In this document: piece after piece, positions 8,811 to 17,381 of the stretch
Position numbering within the stretch: the stretch's first letter is position 1
Layout of the letters: each line of letters begins with the position of its first letter
NCBI GenBank assembly: GCA_900546695.1
Contig: URDX01000004.1
Location: 66,497-130,496, forward strand
Source: an uncultured Eubacteriales bacterium
GTDB lineage: Bacteria > Bacillota > Clostridia > Oscillospirales > CAG-272
Direction: 5' to 3'
Length of the DNA: 64,000 bases
Notes under the pieces: model-generated
The model's input: only the letters and a program-made list of their open reading frames with translations
Databases searched by the model: none
Told to the model about the DNA's origin: nothing
Made by a program: the position numbers and the translations under genes

Positions 8811-10187
8811 CTACTTGAGCCGCCGTCTGAAAAACACCCGCCCGAGCCCCCGCGCCGAGAACGGAATAAGCGGATAGAGATATCCCCTGCCGCCCGGCAC
8901 GGTGCTGTTCGTTGCTATCAGCACAATGCCGATGATGACCCCCGCGATGAAGCCCCATCCGCGGAAGAACGATATCAGGATTATCATGAGCATACGGACG
9001 AATTTTATCGCGTATCCGAGCTCATAGCTCGGCTGTGCAAAGCTCGCAAGTGCGGTAAAGGATATAAGCAGAATCACCTGCGGAACGAGCAGACCTATCT
9101 CTACCGCAAAGTCGCCGAGTATAAGTCCCGCAACGACGCTGAATGAATTCGACAATGCGTCGGGGGTATTGAGCGATGCAAGCTTAAGACCGTCGACAAG
9201 GATCTCGACGAGCAGCAGCTGCGCGACAATCGGCAGTGCATAATCTCCGCGCGGTATGACGCATCCGAGCCATGCGGGGAGCGAATCGGCATAGTCGAGC
9301 GAGAGCATCCACAGCGGGATGAGCAGTATTGAGCCGAGCAGCGTTATCAGCCGCACAAGGCGCAGATACGTGCCGACGGTCGGTGGGAAATAATAATCGT
9401 CGCTCTCCTGCAGAAAATCGAAAAACGAGGTCGGCAGTATCATGGCAGAGGGCGTGTTGTCGCACATCAGTATGACGCTGCCCTCCATAAGCATTGCGGA
9501 GGCGGCATCGGGACGCTCGGTATAGCGTATCTTAGGAAACGGATTGAGCACCGAGCGTCGCACAAGCAGCTCGCCGATGCTCTCTGCACTGAGATTGACC
9601 GCGCCGATATCGCTCAGCTGCGACAGTCGCTCGCGCACCGCACGTACAAGCCGCTCATCCGCGATACCCTCGACATACGCAATGACCGTATCGCACGCGG
9701 TGCGGTTGCCGACGCGCGACAGCTCCATTCTCAGTTCGGGGCAGCGTATTCTCCGCCGTATCAGCGCGGTATTGTTGATAAGTACCTCACCGAAGCCGTC
9801 ATGCGGTCCGCGCAGTACCTTATCCTTTTCGGGTTCGCTTATGCCGCGTGCGTGATATATGCGCGCGTCGATTACCGTGCCGCATTCCCTGCCCTCGGCG
9901 AGCATAACGGCGCCGCCGCTGAGCACCGACGTTATCAGCGAGCGGATGTCGGTGACAAGATCAAGCTCGATATACGGCAGATTCGTACCGAGCGCATCGG
10001 CATTTTCGGCGGATGCGACGTACTCGAAAACCTTTGTTATCAAACTTTCGTTTACAAAGCCATCGATATAATAAAACACCGCCTGCCCGCCGCCGAAGCG
10101 TATAACACGCCGCAGCACGTCAAAGCTGCTCTGCGGTGAAAGTGCCTTATCAAGCTCGGCGCACGCATAGGAAAAATAATCGTCCAT
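8811..10187 (-). CDS. GerA-family spore germination protein (SpoVAF-like)
   Basis: This 458-residue protein belongs to the GerA/SpoVAF family of spore inner-membrane proteins involved in nutrient germination. The soluble N-terminal half contains the family motif 'GHDGFGEVLINNTALIRRRIR' in slightly altered form (about residues 128-148; here preceded by RGPHDGF). The C-terminal half has about five to six membrane segments and the signature 'DFLQESDDYYFPPTVGTYLR' (about 268-287). The start is the ATG at 10187, seven bases after a GAGG motif; a GTG at 10190 is possible. It stands alone rather than in a GerA-B-C tricistron, which favours a SpoVAF-like orphan. It is direct evidence for a spore-forming lineage. 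Confidence 0.85.
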   Translation of the reverse strand: MDDYFSYACAELDKALSPQSSFDVLRRVIRFGGGQAVFYYIDGFVNESLITKVFEYVASAENADALGTNLPYIELDLVTDIRSLITSVLSGGAVMLAEGRECGTVIDARIYHARGISEPEKDKVLRGPHDGFGEVLINNTALIRRRIRCPELRMELSRVGNRTACDTVIAYVEGIADERLVRAVRERLSQLSDIGAVNLSAESIGELLVRRSVLNPFPKIRYTERPDAASAMLMEGSVILMCDNTPSAMILPTSFFDFLQESDDYYFPPTVGTYLRLVRLITLLGSILLIPLWMLSLDYADSLPAWLGCVIPRGDYALPIVAQLLLVEILVDGLKLASLNTPDALSNSFSVVAGLILGDFAVEIGLLVPQVILLISFTALASFAQPSYELGYAIKFVRMLMIILISFFRGWGFIAGVIIGIVLIATNSTVPGGRGYLYPLIPFSARGLGRVFFRRRLK

Positions 10188-10321
10188 CACAGTACCTCAT
10201 AAGCCGCATGGCGGCAACAGCAAAATTCGGATATATCGGATATATTATCCGCCGTGCGAAAAAAATTATACATCGCCGCAGACGCCTGCATAACGCAGCG
10301 CGGCGAGAGCAAGGAGAAATT

Positions 10322-11095
10322 ATGGAAAACAAGCAGATGCCGAAGGCAGAGAACATTACGGTCGGCGATTGGTTCGGCTACAAGGAATACACCTTTACGG
10401 TCGACGGCAGAGAGAGCCTCATCGTCTGCCCCGAAAATCCGCTCGACGGCAATCCGTGGGTATGGAGAGCCGAATTTTTCAGCGCGTTCGATTATGTTGA
10501 TCGTGCCCTGCTCGAGCGCGGATGGTACATAGCGTATCACAAGGTAAGCGACATGTACGGCAACCCCGAATCTGTCGCGATGCTGCACGATTTTTATCTC
10601 GCAGTGACCGACGGTGACGGATTCGCACTCAGCCGCCGCCCCGCGATATTCGGCTTCTCGCGCGGCGCGCTCTATGCGGTAAACTATGCTGCAGCATATC
10701 CCGACGAGTGCGGCATACTCTATCTCGATGCGCCCGTGACCGACGTATTTGTATGGCCCGGTCGCTTTAAGCAGAGCCGCGAATGGGAGCAGTGCTGCGA
10801 ATGCTACGGCATATCCGATGCCGATGAGCAGACCTTTCACGGCAATCCCAACGATATGGCGGAAAAGAACGCGCGCGACGGCATTCCGTGCTTCATCTGC
10901 GCGGGAGATGCCGACACCGTCGTTGATTTCACCGCCTGCGGAAAGGTATACTACGAACGCTACCGCGCAGTAAGCGACAGCATCGAGATGATTGTCAAGC
11001 CCGGCTGCGACCATCATCCGCATTCGCTCGCCGACCCGACTCCCATAGTCGACTTTATAGAAAGCTACGCTGAAAAGCGCGGGTGCAGAGCTTGA
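10322..11095 (+). CDS. Alpha/beta hydrolase
   Basis: The protein has 257 residues and a likely alpha/beta-hydrolase fold. The nucleophile elbow is GFSRGA (about residues 111-116, Ser at 113). A late Asp lies in CAGDADTVVD and a late His in CDHHPHSL. The start is the ATG at 10322, preceded by AAGGAG at ideal spacing; the frame extends upstream but without a ribosome-binding site. The family is annotated widely as putative esterase/lipase, and no substrate can be named. The last 13 bases overlap the annotated start of rsgA. Confidence 0.8.
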   Translation: MENKQMPKAENITVGDWFGYKEYTFTVDGRESLIVCPENPLDGNPWVWRAEFFSAFDYVDRALLERGWYIAYHKVSDMYGNPESVAMLHDFYLAVTDGDGFALSRRPAIFGFSRGALYAVNYAAAYPDECGILYLDAPVTDVFVWPGRFKQSREWEQCCECYGISDADEQTFHGNPNDMAEKNARDGIPCFICAGDADTVVDFTACGKVYYERYRAVSDSIEMIVKPGCDHHPHSLADPTPIVDFIESYAEKRGCRA

Positions 11096-12168
11096 CGGGC
11101 GGGCGCAATCTGACGGGTGCGCATCTGTCCGACGGGCGCAATCCGGCGGGCGCAGTCCTGTCAGGTACGGTCCTGTCGGGCGTAGGCGGAAAATTTCGCG
11201 TTGAAACCGACGACGGCAGCACTCTGATATGTAATGCGAGAGGCATTCTCCGCCGCGGCGGTGAGCGTCTGCTCCCCGGAGACCGTGTGACCGTCGAATG
11301 CAGCGGCAAAGCTGTTAATTCGGGCAACGTCACGACAGCTCAAAATCTCGGCGACACCGTCAATTCTACCGAACTCGTCACGGGCGCACGGCGTGACGGC
11401 AGCGACGGCGTAATATCCGGGCTGCTGCCCCGCAAAAACGAGTTAATTCGTCCGCCGCTCGCAAACCTCGACCGAATTTTTGCAGTTATCTCATCGGCAT
11501 ATCCCGAGCCGTCTACCCTGCTCGCGGATAAGCTGATAACCATCGCCGAGCATGAGGGTATCAAACCCGTCATAGTAATAAGTAAGCGCGATCTCTCGCA
11601 GCAGAGCGCGGAGCGGCTGCACGGCATATACACCCGCTGCGGATTCACCGTTTTTGACCTGTCGTCGCTTGACGGCAGCGGCGTGAACGCGCTGAAGAAT
11701 TATATCACCGAAGAATGCCGCGACGGTATTACGACCTTTGCGGGCGTTTCCGGAGCGGGAAAATCGACCCTGCTTAACGCGCTGTTTCCTTCGCTCGGGC
11801 TCAAAACGGGCGAGCTCTCCGAGCGTCTTTCGCGCGGCAAGAACACAACCCGCACATCCGAGCTTTTCCCGCTCGCATCGCTGCTCGGTCTGCCGCGCGA
11901 CGGTTGTCGCGGTTATGTTGCGGATACGCCCGGCTTCAGCATGATAGATTTTACAAGATACGACTATTACGAGCTTGCCGACCTGCCGCATGTTTTCCGC
12001 GAGTTTGAGCCGTATCTCGGCAGCTGCCGTTATTCGCGCTGCACACACACATGTGAGGACGGCTGTGCGATACTCGCCGCGCTTGAAGCGGGTCAGATAC
12101 CGCGCGAACGGCACGAGAGCTATCTTTCGATATATGCCGACCTGCGCGATAAGTGCAAATGGAAGTAA
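11083..12168 (+). CDS. rsgA: Ribosome small subunit-dependent GTPase RsgA
   Basis: RsgA is a circularly permuted GTPase that checks late 30S maturation. In order: an OB-fold (about residues 26-75), then the G domain with G4 (SKRDL, about 165), G1 (GVSGAGKST, about 221), G3 (DTPGFS, about 285), and a zinc site with C-x4-C-x-H-x5-C spacing in CRYSRCTHTCEDGC. Two features are odd. The first about 25 residues, before the OB-fold, are encoded by quasi-repeats of a CTGACGGGCG-like unit. A Thr/Asn/Ser-rich insert also separates the OB-fold from the G domain (about residues 76-110). The true start may be internal. The annotated ATG overlaps the upstream hydrolase stop. Confidence 0.9.
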   Translation: MQSLTGGRNLTGAHLSDGRNPAGAVLSGTVLSGVGGKFRVETDDGSTLICNARGILRRGGERLLPGDRVTVECSGKAVNSGNVTTAQNLGDTVNSTELVTGARRDGSDGVISGLLPRKNELIRPPLANLDRIFAVISSAYPEPSTLLADKLITIAEHEGIKPVIVISKRDLSQQSAERLHGIYTRCGFTVFDLSSLDGSGVNALKNYITEECRDGITTFAGVSGAGKSTLLNALFPSLGLKTGELSERLSRGKNTTRTSELFPLASLLGLPRDGCRGYVADTPGFSMIDFTRYDYYELADLPHVFREFEPYLGSCRYSRCTHTCEDGCAILAALEAGQIPRERHESYLSIYADLRDKCKWK

Positions 12169-12408
12169 CGCATGCAGTAAGCGGTTATTTTCTACGCGCA
12201 AGTCTAACCGTAAGACAGCGCATGCAGCACGCAAGCAATCCGATGCATATCAAGCTGCGCGGCAATCGCAAATAAACTGACGCAGGCATAAGCAAACGCA
12301 TCAGACATTACGCTCATCACGACAAACGCCCACCACGATAAACGCCCATCATGACAGAATGCGGGCTCCGACCCGCAAATACAGCTTTTTTACCGATCGG
12401 AGCATAAA
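12169..12408. other. Quasi-repetitive spacer between rsgA and the flippase-like gene
   Basis: No gene is seen. The spacer is built from degenerate short units (GCATGCAG-like on the left, ACGACAAACGCCCA / ACGATAAACGCCCA on the right). A small hairpin TGCGGG/CCCGCA (12360-12377) followed by a TTTTTT run may be a weak terminator for rsgA. Confidence 0.5.
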
Positions 12409-13470
12409 ATGGAACAAAGCGAAAACAAGCGAAAGAAACGAAAAAAGGCGGTCATGACCGTCCTGTTCATACTCCTGAATATTGCCGTCATAGCATGGAC
12501 GGCGATAAAGGAATTCGGCGGGGAGAGCGACAGTACGCGCTTTTCAGATGTCAATATCAATTATATTTATATCATCCCCGCGGCGCTCTGCTGCTTCGGT
12601 GCTATCTTTGCCGAGACGGTAAAGTACGCGCTGCTGATGAAAAAGGTCGACGGCAGGGTTGACTTCAAGGTAGCGCGTCGGGTCGTGCTGCTCGGGCGCT
12701 ACTACGACAACGTCACCCCGTCGGGCATCGGAGGGCAGCCGTTTCAGATATACTATATGTCAAAGAACGGCTACTCGGATGCGAACAGCGCGGCGATACC
12801 GCTCGCGGGATTTATGTCTATGCAGTATGCGTTCATACTGCTTGCCGCCGTCTGCTTTATATTCGGCAGCTCGCTGCTCAATATAGCAATTATCAGGGTG
12901 TCATGCTGGATAGGTCTGTTCTTCTATGCGATGTTCCCGACCTGCATACTGATCTCCGCACTTTTTCCGAAGCTCTTTTCGCGTCTGCTCGCCTTCTTTG
13001 TGCGTCTGCTCTCTCGCATGCGTCTCGTTAAAAACAAAGAAGAAAAGCAGAAAAAACTCACCGATACCGTATCGGAATACGCAGTCAGCCTACGCGGTAT
13101 GCTTGCTATGCCCAGCGTCTCTGTCGGCGCAATGGTGCTGTCAGTCATATATCAGACGCTTCTCTGCTCGATTCCGTACTTTGTTCTGCGCGCTTTCGGC
13201 GGAGCGATGGCATGGCTGCCGTGCTTTGTCACTACTGTCGCTATCTACGCATCTGTCACATTTATACCGACCCCCGGTAATGCGGGCGCGGCTGAAGGCT
13301 CTTTCTTTGCAGTGTTCTCTGCGCTCTCATCGGGATATATTTTCTGGGCGATGATGGCATGGAGATTCTTCGTATACTATATCTTCATAATTCTCGGTGC
13401 ACTTATCTACATCCGCAGCTGGCTCGATCGGCGTAAAAACGGAAAGGAGGAGCTCCCGCGCCGGAGCTGA
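12409..13470 (+). CDS. Flippase-like membrane protein (YbhN/LPG synthase transmembrane family)
   Basis: This 353-residue polytopic protein has about eight hydrophobic segments after a very basic N-terminus. It carries the UPF0104/lysylphosphatidylglycerol-synthase transmembrane signature: 'GRYYDNVTPSGIGGQPFQIY' (about residues 98-117) and, near the C-terminus, FIPTPGNAGAAEGSF. Such proteins are thought to flip or help synthesise glycerolipids or glycolipids. The aminoacyl-transferase domain of MprF is absent. The gene is 5 bp upstream of a GT4 glycosyltransferase, a pairing that suggests a glycolipid or lipid-linked saccharide substrate. That function is inferred. Confidence 0.85.
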   Translation: MEQSENKRKKRKKAVMTVLFILLNIAVIAWTAIKEFGGESDSTRFSDVNINYIYIIPAALCCFGAIFAETVKYALLMKKVDGRVDFKVARRVVLLGRYYDNVTPSGIGGQPFQIYYMSKNGYSDANSAAIPLAGFMSMQYAFILLAAVCFIFGSSLLNIAIIRVSCWIGLFFYAMFPTCILISALFPKLFSRLLAFFVRLLSRMRLVKNKEEKQKKLTDTVSEYAVSLRGMLAMPSVSVGAMVLSVIYQTLLCSIPYFVLRAFGGAMAWLPCFVTTVAIYASVTFIPTPGNAGAAEGSFFAVFSALSSGYIFWAMMAWRFFVYYIFIILGALIYIRSWLDRRKNGKEELPRRS

Positions 13471-13475
13471 TACCG

Positions 13476-14684
13476 ATGCAGGACGAAAAAAAACTAAACA
13501 TAGCACTCATCAACGACACATATTATCCTAACGTCGACGGTGTTGTAAAGACGGTCGACAGCTACGCGCGTGAGCTGTGCAGACGAGGCGACAGCGTTAC
13601 CGTCTGCGTGCCGAGTCAGGGAAAGACCGAAGATGCATTTCCCTACCGCGTTATCCGAACGACAAGCCTGCCCGTGTTGCGCACGGTATTCCGCATTACG
13701 CTGCCGCGACTCTGCCCCGAGCTGCGCCGCTATATGCGCCGGGAGGATATAGACATATTTCACATCCATTCCCCGTTTGCGCTCGGCAGATACGCAATGC
13801 GTGCGGCAAAACGGAGAGGGATACCGACCGTCGCTACATTCCATTCTAAGTTCTACGACGACTTTATGAACTATACCCATTCCCGTCTGATAGCATGGCT
13901 CGGGGTGCGGCGGATAGTCCGCTTTTTTGAGCGCGCCGATGAGGTGTGGGCAGTCAGCAGCGGAACGGCTCAGACCCTTCGCTCATACGGCTATATCGGC
14001 GATATTCGGATAACCGAAAACGGGACCGATTTTTCGTATCCCGAGGATGCCGAGCTGCTGCGCAGAAAAGCCGCAGAGCATTTTAAGCTGCCCGCAGACA
14101 GACCCATCATACTGTTTGTCGGCCAGCAGATATGGCACAAGAATCTACGGCTCATCATCGACAGCTGCGCCCTGCTCAAGCAGCGCGGCGTGCCGTATCG
14201 CGCGGTAATCGTCGGCATGGGCTACGATGCCGAGGCGATAAAGCACCATGCGCGCGAGCGCGGGCTCAGTGAGGAAGACATGCTCTTTACGGGAGTTATA
14301 CGTGACCGCGAGCTGCTTGCGGGTCTCGAGCTGGCGGCATCGCTGTTCTATTTTCCGTCGATGTACGACAACGCGCCGCTCGTCGTACGTGAAGCGGCTG
14401 CGATGCACCTGCCGAGCGTTCTGCTGCAGTGCTCAAATGCCGCAGAGCCGACAAGCGACGGAGACAACGCCATTCACGTGCCCGATGACGCGAAGGCTGC
14501 CGCCGACATTATCGAGCGCTATCTCTTAGAGCCGGAACGGCTGCGCGAGATAGGTCTGCGCGCGGGCAATACCCTCGGCAGACGGTGGGAGGAGATAATT
14601 CCGAGCGTTGAAGAGAACTACAGAAGGCTCATATCGGGCGGGACAAGCAGTGCCGAAAAAGACATCGAAACCGCCGCGCATTGA
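13476..14684 (+). CDS. Glycosyltransferase family 4
   Basis: The 402-residue protein has two Rossmann-like domains (GT-B fold). The N-terminal domain begins KLNIALINDTYYPNVDGVVK, typical of GT4 enzymes that glycosylate diacylglycerol or phosphatidylinositol. The C-terminal nucleotide-sugar domain contains FVGQQIWHKNLRLI and the EX7E-like region 'FPSMYDNAPLVVREAAAMH' (about 288-306). A GGAGG-containing stretch at the end of the upstream gene serves as the ribosome-binding site. With the flippase-like gene just upstream, a role in glycolipid synthesis is likely but not proven. A strong terminator follows 84 bp after the stop. Confidence 0.88.
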   Translation: MQDEKKLNIALINDTYYPNVDGVVKTVDSYARELCRRGDSVTVCVPSQGKTEDAFPYRVIRTTSLPVLRTVFRITLPRLCPELRRYMRREDIDIFHIHSPFALGRYAMRAAKRRGIPTVATFHSKFYDDFMNYTHSRLIAWLGVRRIVRFFERADEVWAVSSGTAQTLRSYGYIGDIRITENGTDFSYPEDAELLRRKAAEHFKLPADRPIILFVGQQIWHKNLRLIIDSCALLKQRGVPYRAVIVGMGYDAEAIKHHARERGLSEEDMLFTGVIRDRELLAGLELAASLFYFPSMYDNAPLVVREAAAMHLPSVLLQCSNAAEPTSDGDNAIHVPDDAKAAADIIERYLLEPERLREIGLRAGNTLGRRWEEIIPSVEENYRRLISGGTSSAEKDIETAAH

Positions 14685-14767
14685 TTTGATTTATTACGTG
14701 ATAATAAATAATCTTTATTGAGCACACAAAGATACACGCTCCGCAAGATGTACTAAGCTCATACAAT

Positions 14768-14820
14768 AATCCCGCCCCGCTGCATCGACTTGATGCAGCG
14801 GGGCGGGATTGTGATTTTTG
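14768..14820. terminator. Strong rho-independent terminator
   Basis: A perfect 19-bp GC-rich stem (14768-14786 with 14792-14810) has a 5-nt loop and is followed by TTGTGATTTTT. It closes the flippase-glycosyltransferase transcript on the plus strand. On the minus strand it is followed by TTGTATGAGC, a poor T tract. Confidence 0.88.
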
Positions 14821-14821
14821 A

Positions 14822-15034
14822 GGGGATAGATAAAAAAGATGCAGAAGCGTTGAAAACCGCCTCGTCGTCGTACTTGCGTACGGCAGAGACGGTTTTCGGC
14901 GGTAGAAAAAGCGGATAATCATTCCTTTGGAGAAATCCGATAGGATTTCATCAGCTTTCCTTGTATTTGTGCCGTACAAAAGCCCAAATCACACTTTTAT
15001 CCGCTTTTTCGGTCTGCGCTTTTTTAGCCTCCCC
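14822..15034 (-). repeat. Structured 3'-UTR repeat element, copy A
   Basis: This 213-nt element is given in the sense of the hydrolase gene (minus strand) that ends at 15061. It begins GGGGAGGCTAAAA and ends TTTTATCTATCCCC. Inside are a long-range helix GAAAAAGCGGATAA/TTATCCGCTTTTTC enclosing the hairpin GAAATCC-TATC-GGATTTC, and then a hairpin with outer stem GAAAACCG/CGGTTTTC and apical CGTAC-TTGC-GTACG (written on the plus strand). Between the gene stop and the element lies an extra copy of its 5' unit (15035-15063), so the stop codon TAA sits inside repeat sequence. Related copies are at 45324-45534 and 61114-61325. Function unknown. Confidence 0.85.
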
Positions 15035-15060
15035 CGAGAGCTTTTTCGGTCCGGACGATT

Positions 15061-15720
15061 TTAGCCTTTTCGGGAAGCCGAGGCAAGCCATTCAATCAGG
15101 TCGGTCGTTTCGTATGCAGGAGTCCAAGAATCATGCCACGCATCCGGAAAAATCTGCAGCGTAGCATTACCGCCCCTATGATTTATCATATTCGCCATTT
15201 CCTCCGAGCGCGCGGGCAGCACCACATCATCCTTACCGCCGTGGAAAACGCGCATCGGCGTATCCGTAAGTGCGTCGCTGCGCCATGCCATTCCGCCGCC
15301 GCAGATAGGTGCAAGTGCCGCAAAGTACCCGGGGTAGCTGCAGCCCATCTCATACGTACCGAAGCCGCCCATGGAATTGCCCGTAAGGGTAATACGGTCA
15401 CGGTCTATGGCAAGATCCTCGACTATCGTCTCAATGAGATACATCAGCTGCTCGGTTAGGTTATCCCACACCTTGCCGTCGGGGCACTGCGGCGAGAGCG
15501 TTACGACACGCAGCCCGTGATAATCAGGGTCGGCTGAAAAGAGCTTCGGAATACCGTGAATCTTTACCGCCTCGAGATTGTCGCCGCGCTCCCCCGCGCC
15601 GTGCAAATATACAATGAGCGGCAGATGCTCGTTTTCCGCATTAAAGCCCGTCGGGGTCGTCAGGATGTAGCCGAGTTCGTTTGTCTTCGTGTATACACGC
15701 ATTGAATTTGTCATTACCAT
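15061..15720 (-). CDS. Alpha/beta hydrolase (esterase / dienelactone-hydrolase-like)
   Basis: This 219-residue protein has the oxyanion-hole motif IVYLHGAGERGD (about residues 34-45), the nucleophile elbow GNSMGGFGTY (Ser about 116), an Asp in FHGGKDDVVLP and a His in DAWHDSW near the C-terminus, giving a complete catalytic triad. It resembles polyhydroxybutyrate-depolymerase-like or carbohydrate-esterase-like small hydrolases. The start at 15720 follows GGAGG by eight bases. It is the last gene of the isomerase/kinase operon (16 bp after the isomerase start boundary), so a deacylation step in sugar use is plausible. Its final codons and stop lie in repeat-element sequence. Confidence 0.8.
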   Translation of the reverse strand: MVMTNSMRVYTKTNELGYILTTPTGFNAENEHLPLIVYLHGAGERGDNLEAVKIHGIPKLFSADPDYHGLRVVTLSPQCPDGKVWDNLTEQLMYLIETIVEDLAIDRDRITLTGNSMGGFGTYEMGCSYPGYFAALAPICGGGMAWRSDALTDTPMRVFHGGKDDVVLPARSEEMANMINHRGGNATLQIFPDAWHDSWTPAYETTDLIEWLASASRKG

Positions 15721-15735
15721 TGGATTTTCCTCCGT

Positions 15736-17112
15736 TTATATAACCTTTATCCCGAGCATATCGCAGAGAGCACGAAGCTCGACCATATTATTTCCGTAAG
15801 AGATGATGTAGTGCTGACCCATGACCTTATCGGCGAAATCCTCGACATCGTCGAGCATTATCTCAAGTCCGGGCAGCTGCGGTGCGGGCTGCGTCCAGCC
15901 TGCCTCTTCCCATTTGCGCGGTGTTTTTCCGAAGCCGCTGACCATGTGCATGACATATCGGTCGCCGACGGAAGAGAGGCGGCAGAGTGTAAGCTCGCCC
16001 GTTCTGACCTTTGAAACATTGAGAATTCCCTCGTCCAGCTCGCCGAACGCTGCGGGCATGACCGTCACAGCGCCGTCGGTCGTCTCTGCGGGAATGTAAT
16101 CGGGAACACCCGCAAGCACGCGGTCGGTAAAGTACTCGTAGAATTCCAGATACATCGCGCACTGACCCGTCAGATACTTGACCATAAGCTGCGTTATGCT
16201 GCCGAGGCAGTCATTTTCGGGCACGGTGCAGACTCCCGACAGATCGGAGAGCAGCATGAACACGGGCGCGGGCGGAAAGCCGAGCAGCTTCTTCATTCCG
16301 TCCACATCCTTGAGCGAAATGCCGTCGTAGCCGCGCTCACGGATAAGCGCATCAACGGCAAGGAAATACCCCGCCGCACGGCGCATTCCCGTCTCCGCCG
16401 CGGGCTTTACGAAGCTCCACGGCTTCATGTATCTGCCGCGGTACTCGCCGCCCTGTTTCATAAGCGTTACTATCTCGTCCTTCTCGGCATCCGAGAAGAG
16501 CTCGCTGCGCTGATAGACCTCAAGCAGCTCGAAGGTCTCTATCTCGGGACCCACAACGCGCTTGAGTGATGTGCCATCCGCCTGAGTGCCGTAGAGATTC
16601 ATGTCGCGATAGCCACCGAAGCCGACGCGGGCATGACGCAGCCGCTTTGCCGCGCTCGCCGCTCTGCAGTACGCCGCAACCCTGTCGGCGCGTGACGGCA
16701 GCCCGACGATATCATAGATATAGCTGAAGGTATAGCCGAGCGATGCCATGCTTCCGCGCAGCGCGCTCGTGCCCGCCTGATCGGCGGTAGTGACGAGTCT
16801 GTCGCCCTCGACCCAGCCGCACAACCCCCACAGCACCATGGGGATATGTCGGTAGTGCTCGGTTATCTTTATCACCGCATGGGTAGGTATCCAGCCCGCG
16901 ACGCAGAGCACGAGACAGTCAAAATCCTCGCCTCCGAGCACGTCGAGTGCATGCGCGATGTCGCGCTCCTCGTAGTCGTCGGTCACGGGGTAGACCGATA
17001 CGGTGTCTATGCCCTGTGTGTGTAGCAGATCATGCGCCGCAGCGCATTTTTTAACGATTATATCCTTCGGCGTATTGACCTCACCGAAGCCGACGAATCC
17101 TGCCTTGATCAT
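15736..17112 (-). CDS. L-fucose/L-arabinose isomerase family protein
   Basis: The 458-residue protein has the fold of fucose/arabinose isomerases, which interconvert aldoses and ketoses with a divalent metal. Visible family features are the N-terminal Rossmann-like domain (MIKAGFVGFGEVNTP, then DFDCLVLCVAGWIPTHAVI), a central region (HIPMVLWGLCGW), and the C-terminal barrel with GQHYIISYGN. Exact substrate specificity cannot be read. Operon context with an FGGY kinase and a triose-phosphate isomerase suggests isomerisation of a sugar before phosphorylation. The start is preceded by AAAGGA. A 269-bp quasi-repetitive spacer separates it from the kinase. Confidence 0.82.
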   Translation of the reverse strand: MIKAGFVGFGEVNTPKDIIVKKCAAAHDLLHTQGIDTVSVYPVTDDYEERDIAHALDVLGGEDFDCLVLCVAGWIPTHAVIKITEHYRHIPMVLWGLCGWVEGDRLVTTADQAGTSALRGSMASLGYTFSYIYDIVGLPSRADRVAAYCRAASAAKRLRHARVGFGGYRDMNLYGTQADGTSLKRVVGPEIETFELLEVYQRSELFSDAEKDEIVTLMKQGGEYRGRYMKPWSFVKPAAETGMRRAAGYFLAVDALIRERGYDGISLKDVDGMKKLLGFPPAPVFMLLSDLSGVCTVPENDCLGSITQLMVKYLTGQCAMYLEFYEYFTDRVLAGVPDYIPAETTDGAVTVMPAAFGELDEGILNVSKVRTGELTLCRLSSVGDRYVMHMVSGFGKTPRKWEEAGWTQPAPQLPGLEIMLDDVEDFADKVMGQHYIISYGNNMVELRALCDMLGIKVI

Positions 17113-17381
17113 TTTTTATTCCTTTCGGTATGTTGATTTGCAGCCTGCGCTGCATGATGATCAACTCAAAAGCCGATATTTATATTTTGGTAGAAAGCGT
17201 GCCACACCCGCAGATAGCCGCGTCACACCTGCAAGTGAATGTCATGCTCGCGAGCAGATGCATCGCTGCGCGAATGGCCGTTTCATGCATGCGGCGAACG
17301 CACAATGCTCACGGTCGGATACTCCGTGCCGCGAAAGATGCCACCGTGCGAATAGATGCGTCATGCATGCAGCTAACGCCA
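17113..17381. other. Quasi-repetitive intra-operon spacer
   Basis: No gene is supported. The 269 bp consist of degenerate units around TCATGCATGC, GATGCATCGCTGCG and GAATAGATGCG, repeated four to five times with drift. The spacer lies inside an otherwise tightly packed operon. Confidence 0.55.

Noticed and set aside
8793..8812. AGCCCGA/TCGGGCT hairpin between the methyltransferase and germination genes as a terminator
   Set aside because: It has no T tract on either strand and overlaps the germination-gene stop codon, so it is too weak to call.
17113..17381. CRISPR-like array in the repeated spacer
   Set aside because: Units are short (about 10 bp), drift strongly and have no uniform spacers; no cas genes are nearby.
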